A model generated the notes under the pieces. It was not told the DNA's origin. It worked only from the letters and a program-made list of their open reading frames with translations, and did not search any database. Shown piece by piece: positions 1 through 5,609 of a stretch of DNA of 5,609 nucleotides (position 1 is the stretch's first letter; each line of letters begins with the position of its first letter). Origin of the DNA: Polaromonas sp. YR568 (GTDB lineage: Bacteria; Pseudomonadota; Gammaproteobacteria; Burkholderiales; Burkholderiaceae); the NCBI GenBank assembly GCA_945871335.1, contig CAMBWM010000161.1, positions 1 to 5,609 on the forward strand, read 5' to 3'. The position numbers and the translations under genes are program-made.

Positions 1-159
1 CTGGTGGCCTTTGTCATGGGCAGCTGGCTGGGCACGCACATGGACGGCAGCGCACGGCCGCTGACTTATGGCGTGGCCGCCTGGAGCGCTGTGCTGGCCC
101 TGACCTCCTGGACCTTGGTGCGGCGCTATGGCCGCAGCAGCCGGGGCGCCCCGGCTTGA
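1..159 (+). CDS. C-terminal end of a probable Bcr/CflA-type MFS efflux transporter (partial)
   Basis: Frame 1 is open from the left edge to a TGA at 157-159, giving 52 C-terminal residues; the start lies outside the window. The visible part holds the end of one hydrophobic segment ([11 protein letters not shown]), a short polar loop with the HMDGSARPL motif, a final hydrophobic helix (roughly residues 22-40, [18 protein letters not shown]), and a basic tail (RRYGRSSRG) expected in the cytoplasm. A G-rich penultimate helix, a short xDGS/T loop with Pro-Leu, and a last helix ending in Arg residues are typical of the C-terminus of Bcr/CflA drug:proton antiporters in the 12-helix major facilitator superfamily. 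That would place it in the inner membrane exporting small molecules. The stop is 5 bases before the miaA ATG, so the two are probably co-transcribed. Only about an eighth of a normal MFS protein is visible, so the family call is tentative; that it is an integral membrane protein is more secure. Confidence 0.68.
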   Translation: MVAFVMGSWLGTHMDGSARPLTYGVAAWSAVLALTSWTLVRRYGRSSRGAPA

Positions 160-164
160 GCGTC

Positions 165-1175
165 ATGAACAGCACCGCCCTGTCCGCTGACTTGCCAGCT
201 TTCCTGGCCCTGGCCGGTCCCACGGCCTCCGGTAAAACAGCCGCAGCCCTGGCCATTGCGCAGCAGCAGGCGGTCGAGATCATCAGTGTGGACTCAGCCC
301 TGGTTTACCGTGGCATGGACATCGGTACGGCCAAACCCTGTGCTGTCGAACTGGCGGCCGTGCCACACCACCTGATCAATATCCGTGACCCATTGCAGGC
401 CTACAGCGCGGCCGATTTTGTGCGCGACACCCGGGGTTTGATGACGGATATTCGCAGTCGCGGCAAGCTGCCCCTGCTGGTAGGCGGCACCATGCTGTAC
501 TTCAAGGCATTGTGGGATGGCCTGGACGACATGCCGACGGCCAACCCGGCGCTGCGGGCCGAGCTGGCTGTGCAGGCTGCAGCCCAGGGCTGGCCCGCGC
601 TGCATGCGGAGTTAGCGCGTGTCGACCCGCTGACTGCCGCTCGTTTGCAGCCGCAGGATTCGCAGCGCATTTCACGTGCCCTGGAGGTGTTTCGCGCGTC
701 TGGCCAGCCGATGTCATTTTTTCAACGACGCATCGCGCAAACCCAGCCGTCGATGGAGACTGACACAGCGCCCTCTGGCCTGCTGATCAGCCTCGAACCG
801 GAAAACCGTGCCTGGCTTCACCAGCGCATTGCGCAGCGTTTTGACGCCATGCTGGCCGCCGGCTTTCTTGATGAAGTACGCAGTCTGCGGGCGCGGGCTG
901 ACTTGCACCCGGATCTGCCGGCCATGCGCTGCGTGGGTTACCGCCAAGCCTGGGCACTTTTAGACAAGCTGAATACCCTGAAAAATCCGCCAGAAGTGCA
1001 GCAGGCCGAACATGATTTTCGCGCGCAGGGCATCGCGGCGACACGCCAGCTGGCCAAGCGCCAGCTGACCTGGCTGCGCAGCATGCCGCAACGGCGCGTA
1101 GTGGCGTGCGATGCCCCTGATGCACTGGCGCAAGTGCTGGCGCTGACAGCGAAGTGCGCCGGAGCCACCGTATGA
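165..1175 (+). CDS. miaA: tRNA dimethylallyltransferase MiaA (tRNA isopentenyltransferase)
   Basis: MiaA transfers the dimethylallyl group of DMAPP to N6 of adenosine 37 in tRNAs reading codons that start with U, the first step towards ms2i6A, which supports codon-anticodon pairing and reading-frame maintenance. It is a soluble cytoplasmic enzyme. Numbered from the ATG at 165 (336 aa; E. coli MiaA is 316), it shows the P-loop GPTASGKT at 18-25, the family motif [19 protein letters not shown] at about 40-58 with the catalytic-type Asp43, [13 protein letters not shown] at 73-85, [13 protein letters not shown] at 104-116, [11 protein letters not shown] at 165-175, RCVGYRQAW at 255-263 and [14 protein letters not shown] at 292-305. 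All hallmark segments are intact and in order, so the enzyme should be active. A longer in-frame start, TTG at 156, overlaps the upstream stop; the ATG at 165 is preferred because it adds no non-conserved residues, although its ribosome-binding site is weak and translation may depend on coupling. The 3' end overlaps the ABC ATPase gene (ATGA). The segment at about 267-287 is slightly longer than in E. coli. Confidence 0.98.
   Translation: MNSTALSADLPAFLALAGPTASGKTAAALAIAQQQAVEIISVDSALVYRGMDIGTAKPCAVELAAVPHHLINIRDPLQAYSAADFVRDTRGLMTDIRSRGKLPLLVGGTMLYFKALWDGLDDMPTANPALRAELAVQAAAQGWPALHAELARVDPLTAARLQPQDSQRISRALEVFRASGQPMSFFQRRIAQTQPSMETDTAPSGLLISLEPENRAWLHQRIAQRFDAMLAAGFLDEVRSLRARADLHPDLPAMRCVGYRQAWALLDKLNTLKNPPEVQQAEHDFRAQGIAATRQLAKRQLTWLRSMPQRRVVACDAPDALAQVLALTAKCAGATV
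1161..1164 (+). promoter_or_regulatory. Ribosome-binding site for the ABC ATPase gene
   Basis: GGAG lies 7 bases before the ATG at 1172, inside the last codons of miaA. It supports ATG 1172 over the in-frame GTG at 1154, which would add six residues (MRRSHR) before the normal ABC N-terminus. Together with the ATGA stop/start overlap, it points to translation coupled to miaA. Confidence 0.6.
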
Positions 1176-1816
1176 ACCTTGAAATAAAGCAACTCGCCAA
1201 ACACTACGGCGACAGCCCGGTGTTTCGTAACGTCTCGCTGAGTCTGGCGCCCGGCGAGTTTGTCGCCATCGTGGGTGAGTCCGGTGTGGGTAAATCAACG
1301 CTGCTGAACTGCATGGCCGGACTGGACAGCTGGGACCATGGCAGCGTCCATCTGCAAGGTCACAACTTGGGCGAGCTCAATGACGAGCAGCGCGCCCTGC
1401 TCAGACGCCGGCACGTTGGTTTTGTGTTTCAGGCATTTCATGTGCTGCCGCATCTGGATGTGGCGCAAAACGTTGGACTGCCCTTGCTGCTGCTGGGCCA
1501 GCACGACGACGCACGCGTGCAGCACATGCTGGACGCCGTCGGTCTGAGCGGCCTGGGCGAGCGGCTGCCGCAGCAGCTCTCGGGCGGGCAATTGCAGCGC
1601 GTGGCCATGGCACGCGCGCTGGTGCACAGGCCGGCGCTGGTGCTGGCCGACGAGCCCACAGGCAACCTGGACCCGGCCACCGCCGCCCGCGTGATGGACG
1701 CGCTGCTGGTGCAAACACGAGCACAGGGTTCATCGCTGGTGCTGGTAACGCACTCCGAAGCCGCAGCCGCACGCGCTGACCGGGTACTCAAACTGCATGC
1801 CGATGGCTTGGTTTGA
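1172..1816 (+). CDS. ABC transporter ATP-binding protein, LolD/MacB/YbbA type
   Basis: This 214-residue cytoplasmic ATPase should form the nucleotide-binding dimer that powers the permease encoded next. All catalytic elements are present: Walker [10 protein letters not shown] (35-43), Q-loop Gln87 in [11 protein letters not shown], signature [15 protein letters not shown] (136-150), Walker [13 protein letters not shown] (156-167) with catalytic Glu161, and the switch His194 in LVTHS. The short length, the ADEPTGNLD segment and the VFQxFxLLPxL-like Q-loop region are characteristic of the LolD/MacB/FtsE/YbbA group, which pairs with FtsX-type permeases (type VII ABC systems) and not with classical importers. 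The ATG at 1172 is chosen over an upstream GTG because of the GGAG at 1161 and the ATGA overlap with the miaA stop. Its 3' end overlaps the permease gene by 20 bases, so the two products are probably made in balanced amounts. Among named relatives it could be called LolD-like, YbbA-like or AttE-like; sequence inspection cannot separate these, and the neighbours favour an AttE-like role. Confidence 0.96.
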   Translation: MNLEIKQLAKHYGDSPVFRNVSLSLAPGEFVAIVGESGVGKSTLLNCMAGLDSWDHGSVHLQGHNLGELNDEQRALLRRRHVGFVFQAFHVLPHLDVAQNVGLPLLLLGQHDDARVQHMLDAVGLSGLGERLPQQLSGGQLQRVAMARALVHRPALVLADEPTGNLDPATAARVMDALLVQTRAQGSSLVLVTHSEAAAARADRVLKLHADGLV

Positions 1817-4400
1817 TTTTTTACAACCCGCTGCCGGCAAGCAGCGCCGTGTGCTGCCCGCCCTGCGTCTGACATTCTCGTGGCAAGAGCTGCGCCACCA
1901 TCCCTGGCGCAATGCGGCGGCGGTGGTGGCTGTCATGCTGGGGGTAGCGCTGGCTTTGTCGGTGCACCTGATCAACGCGTCGGCGCTCAGTGAGTTTTCT
2001 CAAGCCGTGCGCTCAGTCAACGGCCAGCCCGACCTGACGCTGCGGGCCGCGCAGGGTCAGTTAGACGAATCGCTTTACGCCCGCATCGCCAGCTTGCCGG
2101 AAGTCTCTGTCGCCAGCCCCGTGCTGGAGCTGAGCACCTATGCGCAAGCTGCCGGCGGCGCGCGGCAGTCCCTGCGCGTGCTGGGGGTGGACGCCCTGCT
2201 GCTGGCCCGACTGGCGCCCGAATTGCTGCCGCGACCGGCAGATGCCGACGATCGCTTTGCTTTTTTTGCCCCGGCCACCGTGTTCCTCAATGCAGCGGCG
2301 CAGAACGCGCTTGGCGCGGATTCTGTGCAATTGCAAAGCGGCTTGAACATGCTGGCAGTGCGTGTGGCCGGCAGTGTTGCCGCCGGCGGCGGCCCGCTGG
2401 CGGTGATGGACCTGGGCGCAGCGCAAGACCTGTTCGGCCGCGGCGGCGAACTCACGCGCATCGACTTGCAGCTGCGAGCAGGGGTGGACCGGGCTGACTT
2501 TGTACGCCGCCAGCAAAGCGCTGCTGACTTGCCTGAACAGCTGCAATGGAGCGAGCCCGGCGACGCTGCCCAACGCGTGAGCCAGCTCTCACGTGCTTAC
2601 CGCATCAACCTCACGGTATTGGCCCTGGTGGCGCTTTTCACGGGCGCGTTTTTGGTGTTCTCCGTGTTGTCGCTGAGCGTGGCCAAACGCGCCCAGCAAT
2701 TGGCCTTGCTGGGTGTGCTGGGTCTGGGAGGCGCTACGCGGCTGCAACTGGTGTTGTGCGAATCGCTGTTGCTGGGACTGCTGGGCAGCGCCGCAGGCGT
2801 GGCACTGGGCACGGCGCTGGCGGCATTGGCCTTGCGCCTGCTGGGCGGTGACCTGGGTGGCGGTTACTTTGCCGGCATCGCGCCAGCCTTGCAGTGGAGC
2901 TGGGCGGCCGCGCTCACCTACGGCGGCCTGGGCGTGGTGGCGGCCTTGGTTGGCGGCTGGTGGCCGGCGCGCACGGCCCAACAATTGCCACCCGCGCAAA
3001 GCCTCAAGGGCTTGGGCGTGGCGCAGGTCGGGCACGGCCGCGCCTGGCTGAGTCTGGCCATGCTGCTGGGTGGCGCCCTGTTGGCGCTGCTGCCGCCGGT
3101 GGCTGGCATCGCCCTGGGCGCCTACCTGTCGGTGGCGCTGTTGCTGGTCGGCGGTATCGGCGCGCTGCCGGTCTTGATCGGGCTGCTCTACGGCCGACTC
3201 AGCCCCCTGGTGGCCAAGCGGGCACTGCCCATGCTGGCGGTGGAGCGTGCACGGCGTGTCCGCGAAAGCGCCGGCGTGGCCGTCAGCGGCGTGGTGGCTT
3301 CGCTCAGTCTGGCCGTGGCGCTGACCATCATGGTGGCGAGTTTCAGGCATTCAGTGACAGACTGGCTGGAGGTGGTGCTGCCGGCTGATTTGTATGTGCG
3401 CACCGCCGCCAGCAGCGCGGCCGGGGAGACGGCCTATTTCAGCCCGGAGTTTGTGCAGGCTGTGGCTGTTTTGCCGGGTGTGGCGCGCGTCGGGGGCTTG
3501 CGCGTGACGCAACTGCTGCTAGCGCCTGACCAGCCGGCGGTCGCCTTGATCGCGCGCGACATGCAAACGCCTGCGCGGGTGCTACCACTGGTCGGCCCGG
3601 CGCTCAGCGTGCCGGCCGGCGCAATCGGTATTTATGTCAGCGAGCCCATGTTGACGCGCTACCAGGCCAGTCCGGGTGATTTTTTTGAACCAATGGCCAA
3701 CAGTTTTACCAAGACCGGTGCGCCGCGGTTTTTTGTGGCTGGCGTGTGGCGCGACTACGCCCGGCAATTTGGCGCTATCGCCATGGACGAGAAAGATTTT
3801 GTGCGCTTGACCGGTGACCGGCGCGTCAACGACCTGGCCCTGTGGCTGGCGCCAGGTGCCCGAGAAGACACCGTGCAGGCGGGCATCCGGCAACTGGCAG
3901 CGCAAACCACGGGGCCGGGCCTGAACAATGAGCTGATCGAGCTGGCCTCTGCAGGAGAGATTCGCGTGCGCTCACTGCAGATTTTTGACCGTAGCTTTGC
4001 CGTGACCTACTGGCTGCAGGCGGTGGCCATAGCGATCGGGCTGTTTGGCGTGGCCGCCAACTTCAGCGCGCAGGTGCTGGCGCGGCGCAAAGAGTTCGGG
4101 CTGCTGGCGCACCTGGGGCTGACGCGCCGGCAGATTCTGAGTGTGGTGGCTGGTGAAGGCGCAGCCTGGACAGTGATGGGATCGATCGCCGGGCTTGGGT
4201 TGGGACTGGTGGTCTCCGTCGTGCTGGTGCATGTGGTCAATCCGCAAAGCTTTCACTGGAGCATGGATTTGCAAGTGCCCTGGTTGCGTCTTCTGGCCTT
4301 GTGTGTGGCCGTGGTGCTGGCCGGCACGCTGACCGCCTGGCTGGCAGGGCGCGCCGCCGCCAGCGCTGACGCGGTGCTGGCCGTGAAGGAAGACTGGTGA
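1797..4400 (+). CDS. Two-domain FtsX/MacB-type ABC permease, about 10 TM (YbbP/AttFG-like)
   Basis: This 867-residue inner-membrane protein is the permease partner of the ATPase. It has two homologous halves. Half 1: TM1 at about 38-59 after a basic cytoplasmic stretch (QELRHHPWR), a periplasmic domain at about 60-268, then TM2 (270-292), TM3 (322-347) and TM4 (370-390). Two further helices at about 417-435 and 438-464 link the halves. Half 2: TM7 (493-515) after VERARRVRES, a periplasmic domain at about 517-735, then TM8 (736-760), TM9 (785-813) and TM10 (829-851). Matching pairs show the duplication, such as LPEVSVASPV (100-109) and LPGVARVGGL (559-568), each early in a periplasmic domain. 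The coupling segment RRKEFGLLAHLGLTRRQIL (763-781) is typical of FtsX permeases and should contact the ATPase; the equivalent in half 1, AKRAQQLALLGVLGLGGATR, is less charged. The layout 4+2+4 matches the YbbP/DUF214 group. Such permeases usually transmit force to the periplasm or extract lipids. ATG 1797 is used; ATG 1803 is an alternative two codons in. Confidence 0.95.
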   Translation: MPMAWFDFLQPAAGKQRRVLPALRLTFSWQELRHHPWRNAAAVVAVMLGVALALSVHLINASALSEFSQAVRSVNGQPDLTLRAAQGQLDESLYARIASLPEVSVASPVLELSTYAQAAGGARQSLRVLGVDALLLARLAPELLPRPADADDRFAFFAPATVFLNAAAQNALGADSVQLQSGLNMLAVRVAGSVAAGGGPLAVMDLGAAQDLFGRGGELTRIDLQLRAGVDRADFVRRQQSAADLPEQLQWSEPGDAAQRVSQLSRAYRINLTVLALVALFTGAFLVFSVLSLSVAKRAQQLALLGVLGLGGATRLQLVLCESLLLGLLGSAAGVALGTALAALALRLLGGDLGGGYFAGIAPALQWSWAAALTYGGLGVVAALVGGWWPARTAQQLPPAQSLKGLGVAQVGHGRAWLSLAMLLGGALLALLPPVAGIALGAYLSVALLLVGGIGALPVLIGLLYGRLSPLVAKRALPMLAVERARRVRESAGVAVSGVVASLSLAVALTIMVASFRHSVTDWLEVVLPADLYVRTAASSAAGETAYFSPEFVQAVAVLPGVARVGGLRVTQLLLAPDQPAVALIARDMQTPARVLPLVGPALSVPAGAIGIYVSEPMLTRYQASPGDFFEPMANSFTKTGAPRFFVAGVWRDYARQFGAIAMDEKDFVRLTGDRRVNDLALWLAPGAREDTVQAGIRQLAAQTTGPGLNNELIELASAGEIRVRSLQIFDRSFAVTYWLQAVAIAIGLFGVAANFSAQVLARRKEFGLLAHLGLTRRQILSVVAGEGAAWTVMGSIAGLGLGLVVSVVLVHVVNPQSFHWSMDLQVPWLRLLALCVAVVLAGTLTAWLAGRAAASADAVLAVKEDW

Positions 4401-4428
4401 AGAACGCACGCGCAAATCGGGGGCTTGT

Positions 4429-5508
4429 ATGTTGAGCCGTCGCAGCTTGATGGGCGCCGGCGCCCTGGGCCTGGGTGCGTCCCTGTGGACGCCGGCGACG
4501 CAGGCCCTAACGGCACGAACACTGGTGTTCCCTGCCGACCATGGCGCGCACCCCGACCTGCGCACCGAGTGGTGGTACATCACCGGTCATGCGCGCAGCC
4601 TGGCGGCTGAGCAGCGTGAATTCGGTTTTCAGCTGACATTTTTCCGCACCCGGGTGGATGCGGCGCAAACTCTGCAATCGAAATTTGCAGCCAAACAACT
4701 TATCTTTGCGCATGCGGCACTGACCGACGTGCAAGGGCAAAAACTCTGGCATGACCAACGCATTGCCCGCGAAGGCTTTGGCCTGGCGCTGGCCAGCACC
4801 GGCAACACCACTTTGCAACTGGGCCACTGGCGCTTGCAGCGCCAAGCGGACTCCGGCCTGTACACGGCCGAGCTACCGGCGCAGGACTTCAGCTTAGCGC
4901 TGCAGTTCAAGCCCAGCCAGCCGCTGCTCTTACAAGGCCAGCAAGGTCTGTCACGCAAGGGGCCCGATGCGCGCCAGGCCAGCTATTACTACAGCCAACC
5001 ACAGCTGGCCACCCGCGGGCAAATCACCCTGCGCGGGCAGCGCTTTGAAGTCAGCGGTAAAGCTTGGCTGGACCATGAATGGAGCGACGAGTTGCTGCAC
5101 CCCGAAGCCCGGGGCTGGGACTGGATCGGCATGAACCTGGACGACGGCAGCGCGCTAACGGCTTTTGCTTTGCGGCGCAACGATGGCAGCGCCGTCTGGG
5201 ATGGCGGTTCTTTCCGCTCGCCACAGGGGGGGCTTTACACCTTCAGCCGGGGAGAAGTCATCTTCAAACCCCTGCGTTTTTGGCAAAGCCCGCTCACGCA
5301 AGCGCGCTACCCGGTGGAGTGGCTGGTACGCACCCCTGCCGACTTCTACACGGTCAAAGCAGTGATAGACGCTCAAGAACTCGACAGCCGTCAGTCCACC
5401 GGCGCCGTGTACTGGGAAGGCCTGAGCGATCTGTTTGACAGCCAAGGACGCCGCGTCGGTCGGGGCTATCTGGAGATGACGGGCTACGCCTCACCGCTGC
5501 GCATGTGA
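4429..5508 (+). CDS. Exported lipocalin-like protein, CrtC/AttH family
   Basis: The 359-residue protein begins with a Tat-like signal: SRRSLM at 3-8, a modestly hydrophobic Gly/Ala-rich core (9-20) and a probable signal peptidase site after ATQA (about residue 26). The mature part matches the CrtC/AttH family (carotenoid 1,2-hydratase-like, calycin fold): TEWWYITGH at 46-54, FGFQLTFFR at 65-73, FAHAALTD at 93-100, YYYSQPQL at 186-193, AWLDHEWSD at 212-220 and GWDWIGMNLDDGSALTAFALR spread over 229-249. I infer two beta-barrel domains, about 30-195 and 196-355. Family members are either CrtC, which hydrates acyclic carotenoids, or AttH-type partners of ABC transporters. No carotenoid gene is present here and the ATPase and permease genes come just upstream, so a periplasmic hydrophobic-ligand carrier or modifying enzyme working with that transporter is more likely. 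The DHEW acids (Asp215, His216, Glu217) are intact, so catalysis cannot be excluded. The ATG at 4429 follows a GGGGG run (4419-4423) 5 bases upstream. There is no lipobox Cys, so it should be soluble. Confidence 0.93.
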   Translation: MLSRRSLMGAGALGLGASLWTPATQALTARTLVFPADHGAHPDLRTEWWYITGHARSLAAEQREFGFQLTFFRTRVDAAQTLQSKFAAKQLIFAHAALTDVQGQKLWHDQRIAREGFGLALASTGNTTLQLGHWRLQRQADSGLYTAELPAQDFSLALQFKPSQPLLLQGQQGLSRKGPDARQASYYYSQPQLATRGQITLRGQRFEVSGKAWLDHEWSDELLHPEARGWDWIGMNLDDGSALTAFALRRNDGSAVWDGGSFRSPQGGLYTFSRGEVIFKPLRFWQSPLTQARYPVEWLVRTPADFYTVKAVIDAQELDSRQSTGAVYWEGLSDLFDSQGRRVGRGYLEMTGYASPLRM

Positions 5509-5548
5509 GCCGCTCGCGTCTGAACACAGGTGGGCCAGCACATCTGGC

Positions 5549-5554
5549 TAAACT
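5549..5554 (+). promoter_or_regulatory. Possible -10 promoter element (TAAACT) before the last gene start
   Basis: TAAACT resembles the sigma-70 -10 consensus TATAAT at four of six positions, including the first A and last T. It ends 6 bases before the ATG at 5561, so transcription would begin at or next to that ATG. No good -35 hexamer is found at the expected spacing; TGAACA at 5521-5526 resembles TTGACA but is 22 bases away, which is too far. It lies in the only sizeable gap of the window, consistent with a new transcription unit. Confidence 0.33.
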
Positions 5555-5560
5555 GGCTGT

Positions 5561-5609
5561 ATGCCTACTTCTGCTTCAGCTTCTGCACCCGCCCTGCCCA
5601 CCCCTGTGT
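5561..5609 (+). CDS. Possible start of a further gene, cut by the right edge
   Basis: An ATG at 5561 opens a frame with no stop up to the right edge: 16 complete codons, reading MPTSASASAPALPTPV. This Ser/Ala/Pro-rich stretch looks like a disordered N-terminal extension and carries no recognisable motif, so no product can be named. It follows a 52-base gap after the CrtC/AttH-family gene and a promoter-like TAAACT, but has no clear Shine-Dalgarno sequence. Sixteen open codons in GC-rich DNA are weak evidence for a gene; the call rests mainly on position and on the upstream element. Confidence 0.35.
   Translation, partial: MPTSASASAPALPTPV

Noticed and set aside
156..164. TTG at 156 as the miaA start, overlapping the upstream stop codon.
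   Set aside because: It adds only three residues before an ATG, is a rarer start codon and has no better ribosome-binding site. It cannot be strictly excluded.
1154..1171. GTG at 1154 as the start of the ABC ATPase.
   Set aside because: ATG 1172 has GGAG at good spacing and gives the usual short N-terminus of this ATPase group; the extra MRRSHR matches nothing expected.
2589..3350. A 253-codon open frame on the - strand inside the permease gene.
   Set aside because: Its product is rich in Gln, His, Arg and Ala with no membrane segment or motif, as expected from reading a GC-rich coding strand backwards. The + strand here encodes well-formed FtsX-type membrane helices.
4401..4428. The 28-base gap between permease and exported protein, checked for a promoter or terminator.
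   Set aside because: It contains no hairpin and no -10/-35 pair, only a G-run that probably serves as ribosome-binding site, so the genes are best read as one transcription unit.
3972..4583. A 203-codon - strand frame spanning the end of the permease and the start of the exported protein.
   Set aside because: It covers two genuine genes and their junction, and its His/Gln/Pro/Arg-rich composition is that of a shadow frame with no recognisable domain.
5534..5548. Inverted repeat GCCAG-CACAT-CTGGC after the last complete gene, considered as a transcription terminator.
   Set aside because: The stem is only 5 base pairs and no T-run follows. A Rho-dependent end or readthrough is possible but cannot be seen from sequence.

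Overview
The window is a compact, GC-rich stretch in which every convincing gene lies on the + strand. Codon use is strongly G/C-ending, the MiaA protein is proteobacterial in type, and the gene order looks like that of Burkholderiales. I infer a betaproteobacterium, most likely of the Comamonadaceae (Rhodoferax/Polaromonas/Acidovorax-like). That placement rests on overall character, not on a database match. I see no insertion sequence, CRISPR array, tRNA or rRNA gene, and no non-coding stretch longer than about 100 bases.

Layout from left to right: (1) positions 1-159 are the last 52 codons of a membrane protein, probably a Bcr/CflA-type drug-efflux transporter of the MFS family; (2) 165-1175 is miaA, the tRNA dimethylallyltransferase; (3) 1172-1816 is an ABC transporter ATPase of the LolD/MacB/YbbA type; (4) 1797-4400 is a large FtsX/MacB-type permease with two homologous halves and about ten membrane segments; (5) 4429-5508 is an exported two-domain lipocalin-like protein of the CrtC/AttH family with a Tat-like signal peptide; (6) a possible new gene begins at 5561 and runs off the right edge, with a promoter-like -10 element just upstream.

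Genes 1 to 5 are packed head to tail: 5 bases separate the MFS stop from the miaA ATG, miaA and the ATPase share an ATGA stop/start overlap, the ATPase and permease overlap by 20 bases, and 28 bases precede the exported protein. No terminator-like hairpin is visible between them, so they could form one transcription unit. The ATPase, fused permease and exported lipocalin-like protein make a coherent set resembling the AttEFGH-type ABC systems. By analogy with LolCDE and MacB, the likely job is ATP-driven work on a lipid or other hydrophobic substrate at the periplasmic face of the inner membrane, with the lipocalin-like protein as periplasmic partner. The substrate is unknown. This system is the most interesting part of the window; its components belong to known families, but its function is not established.
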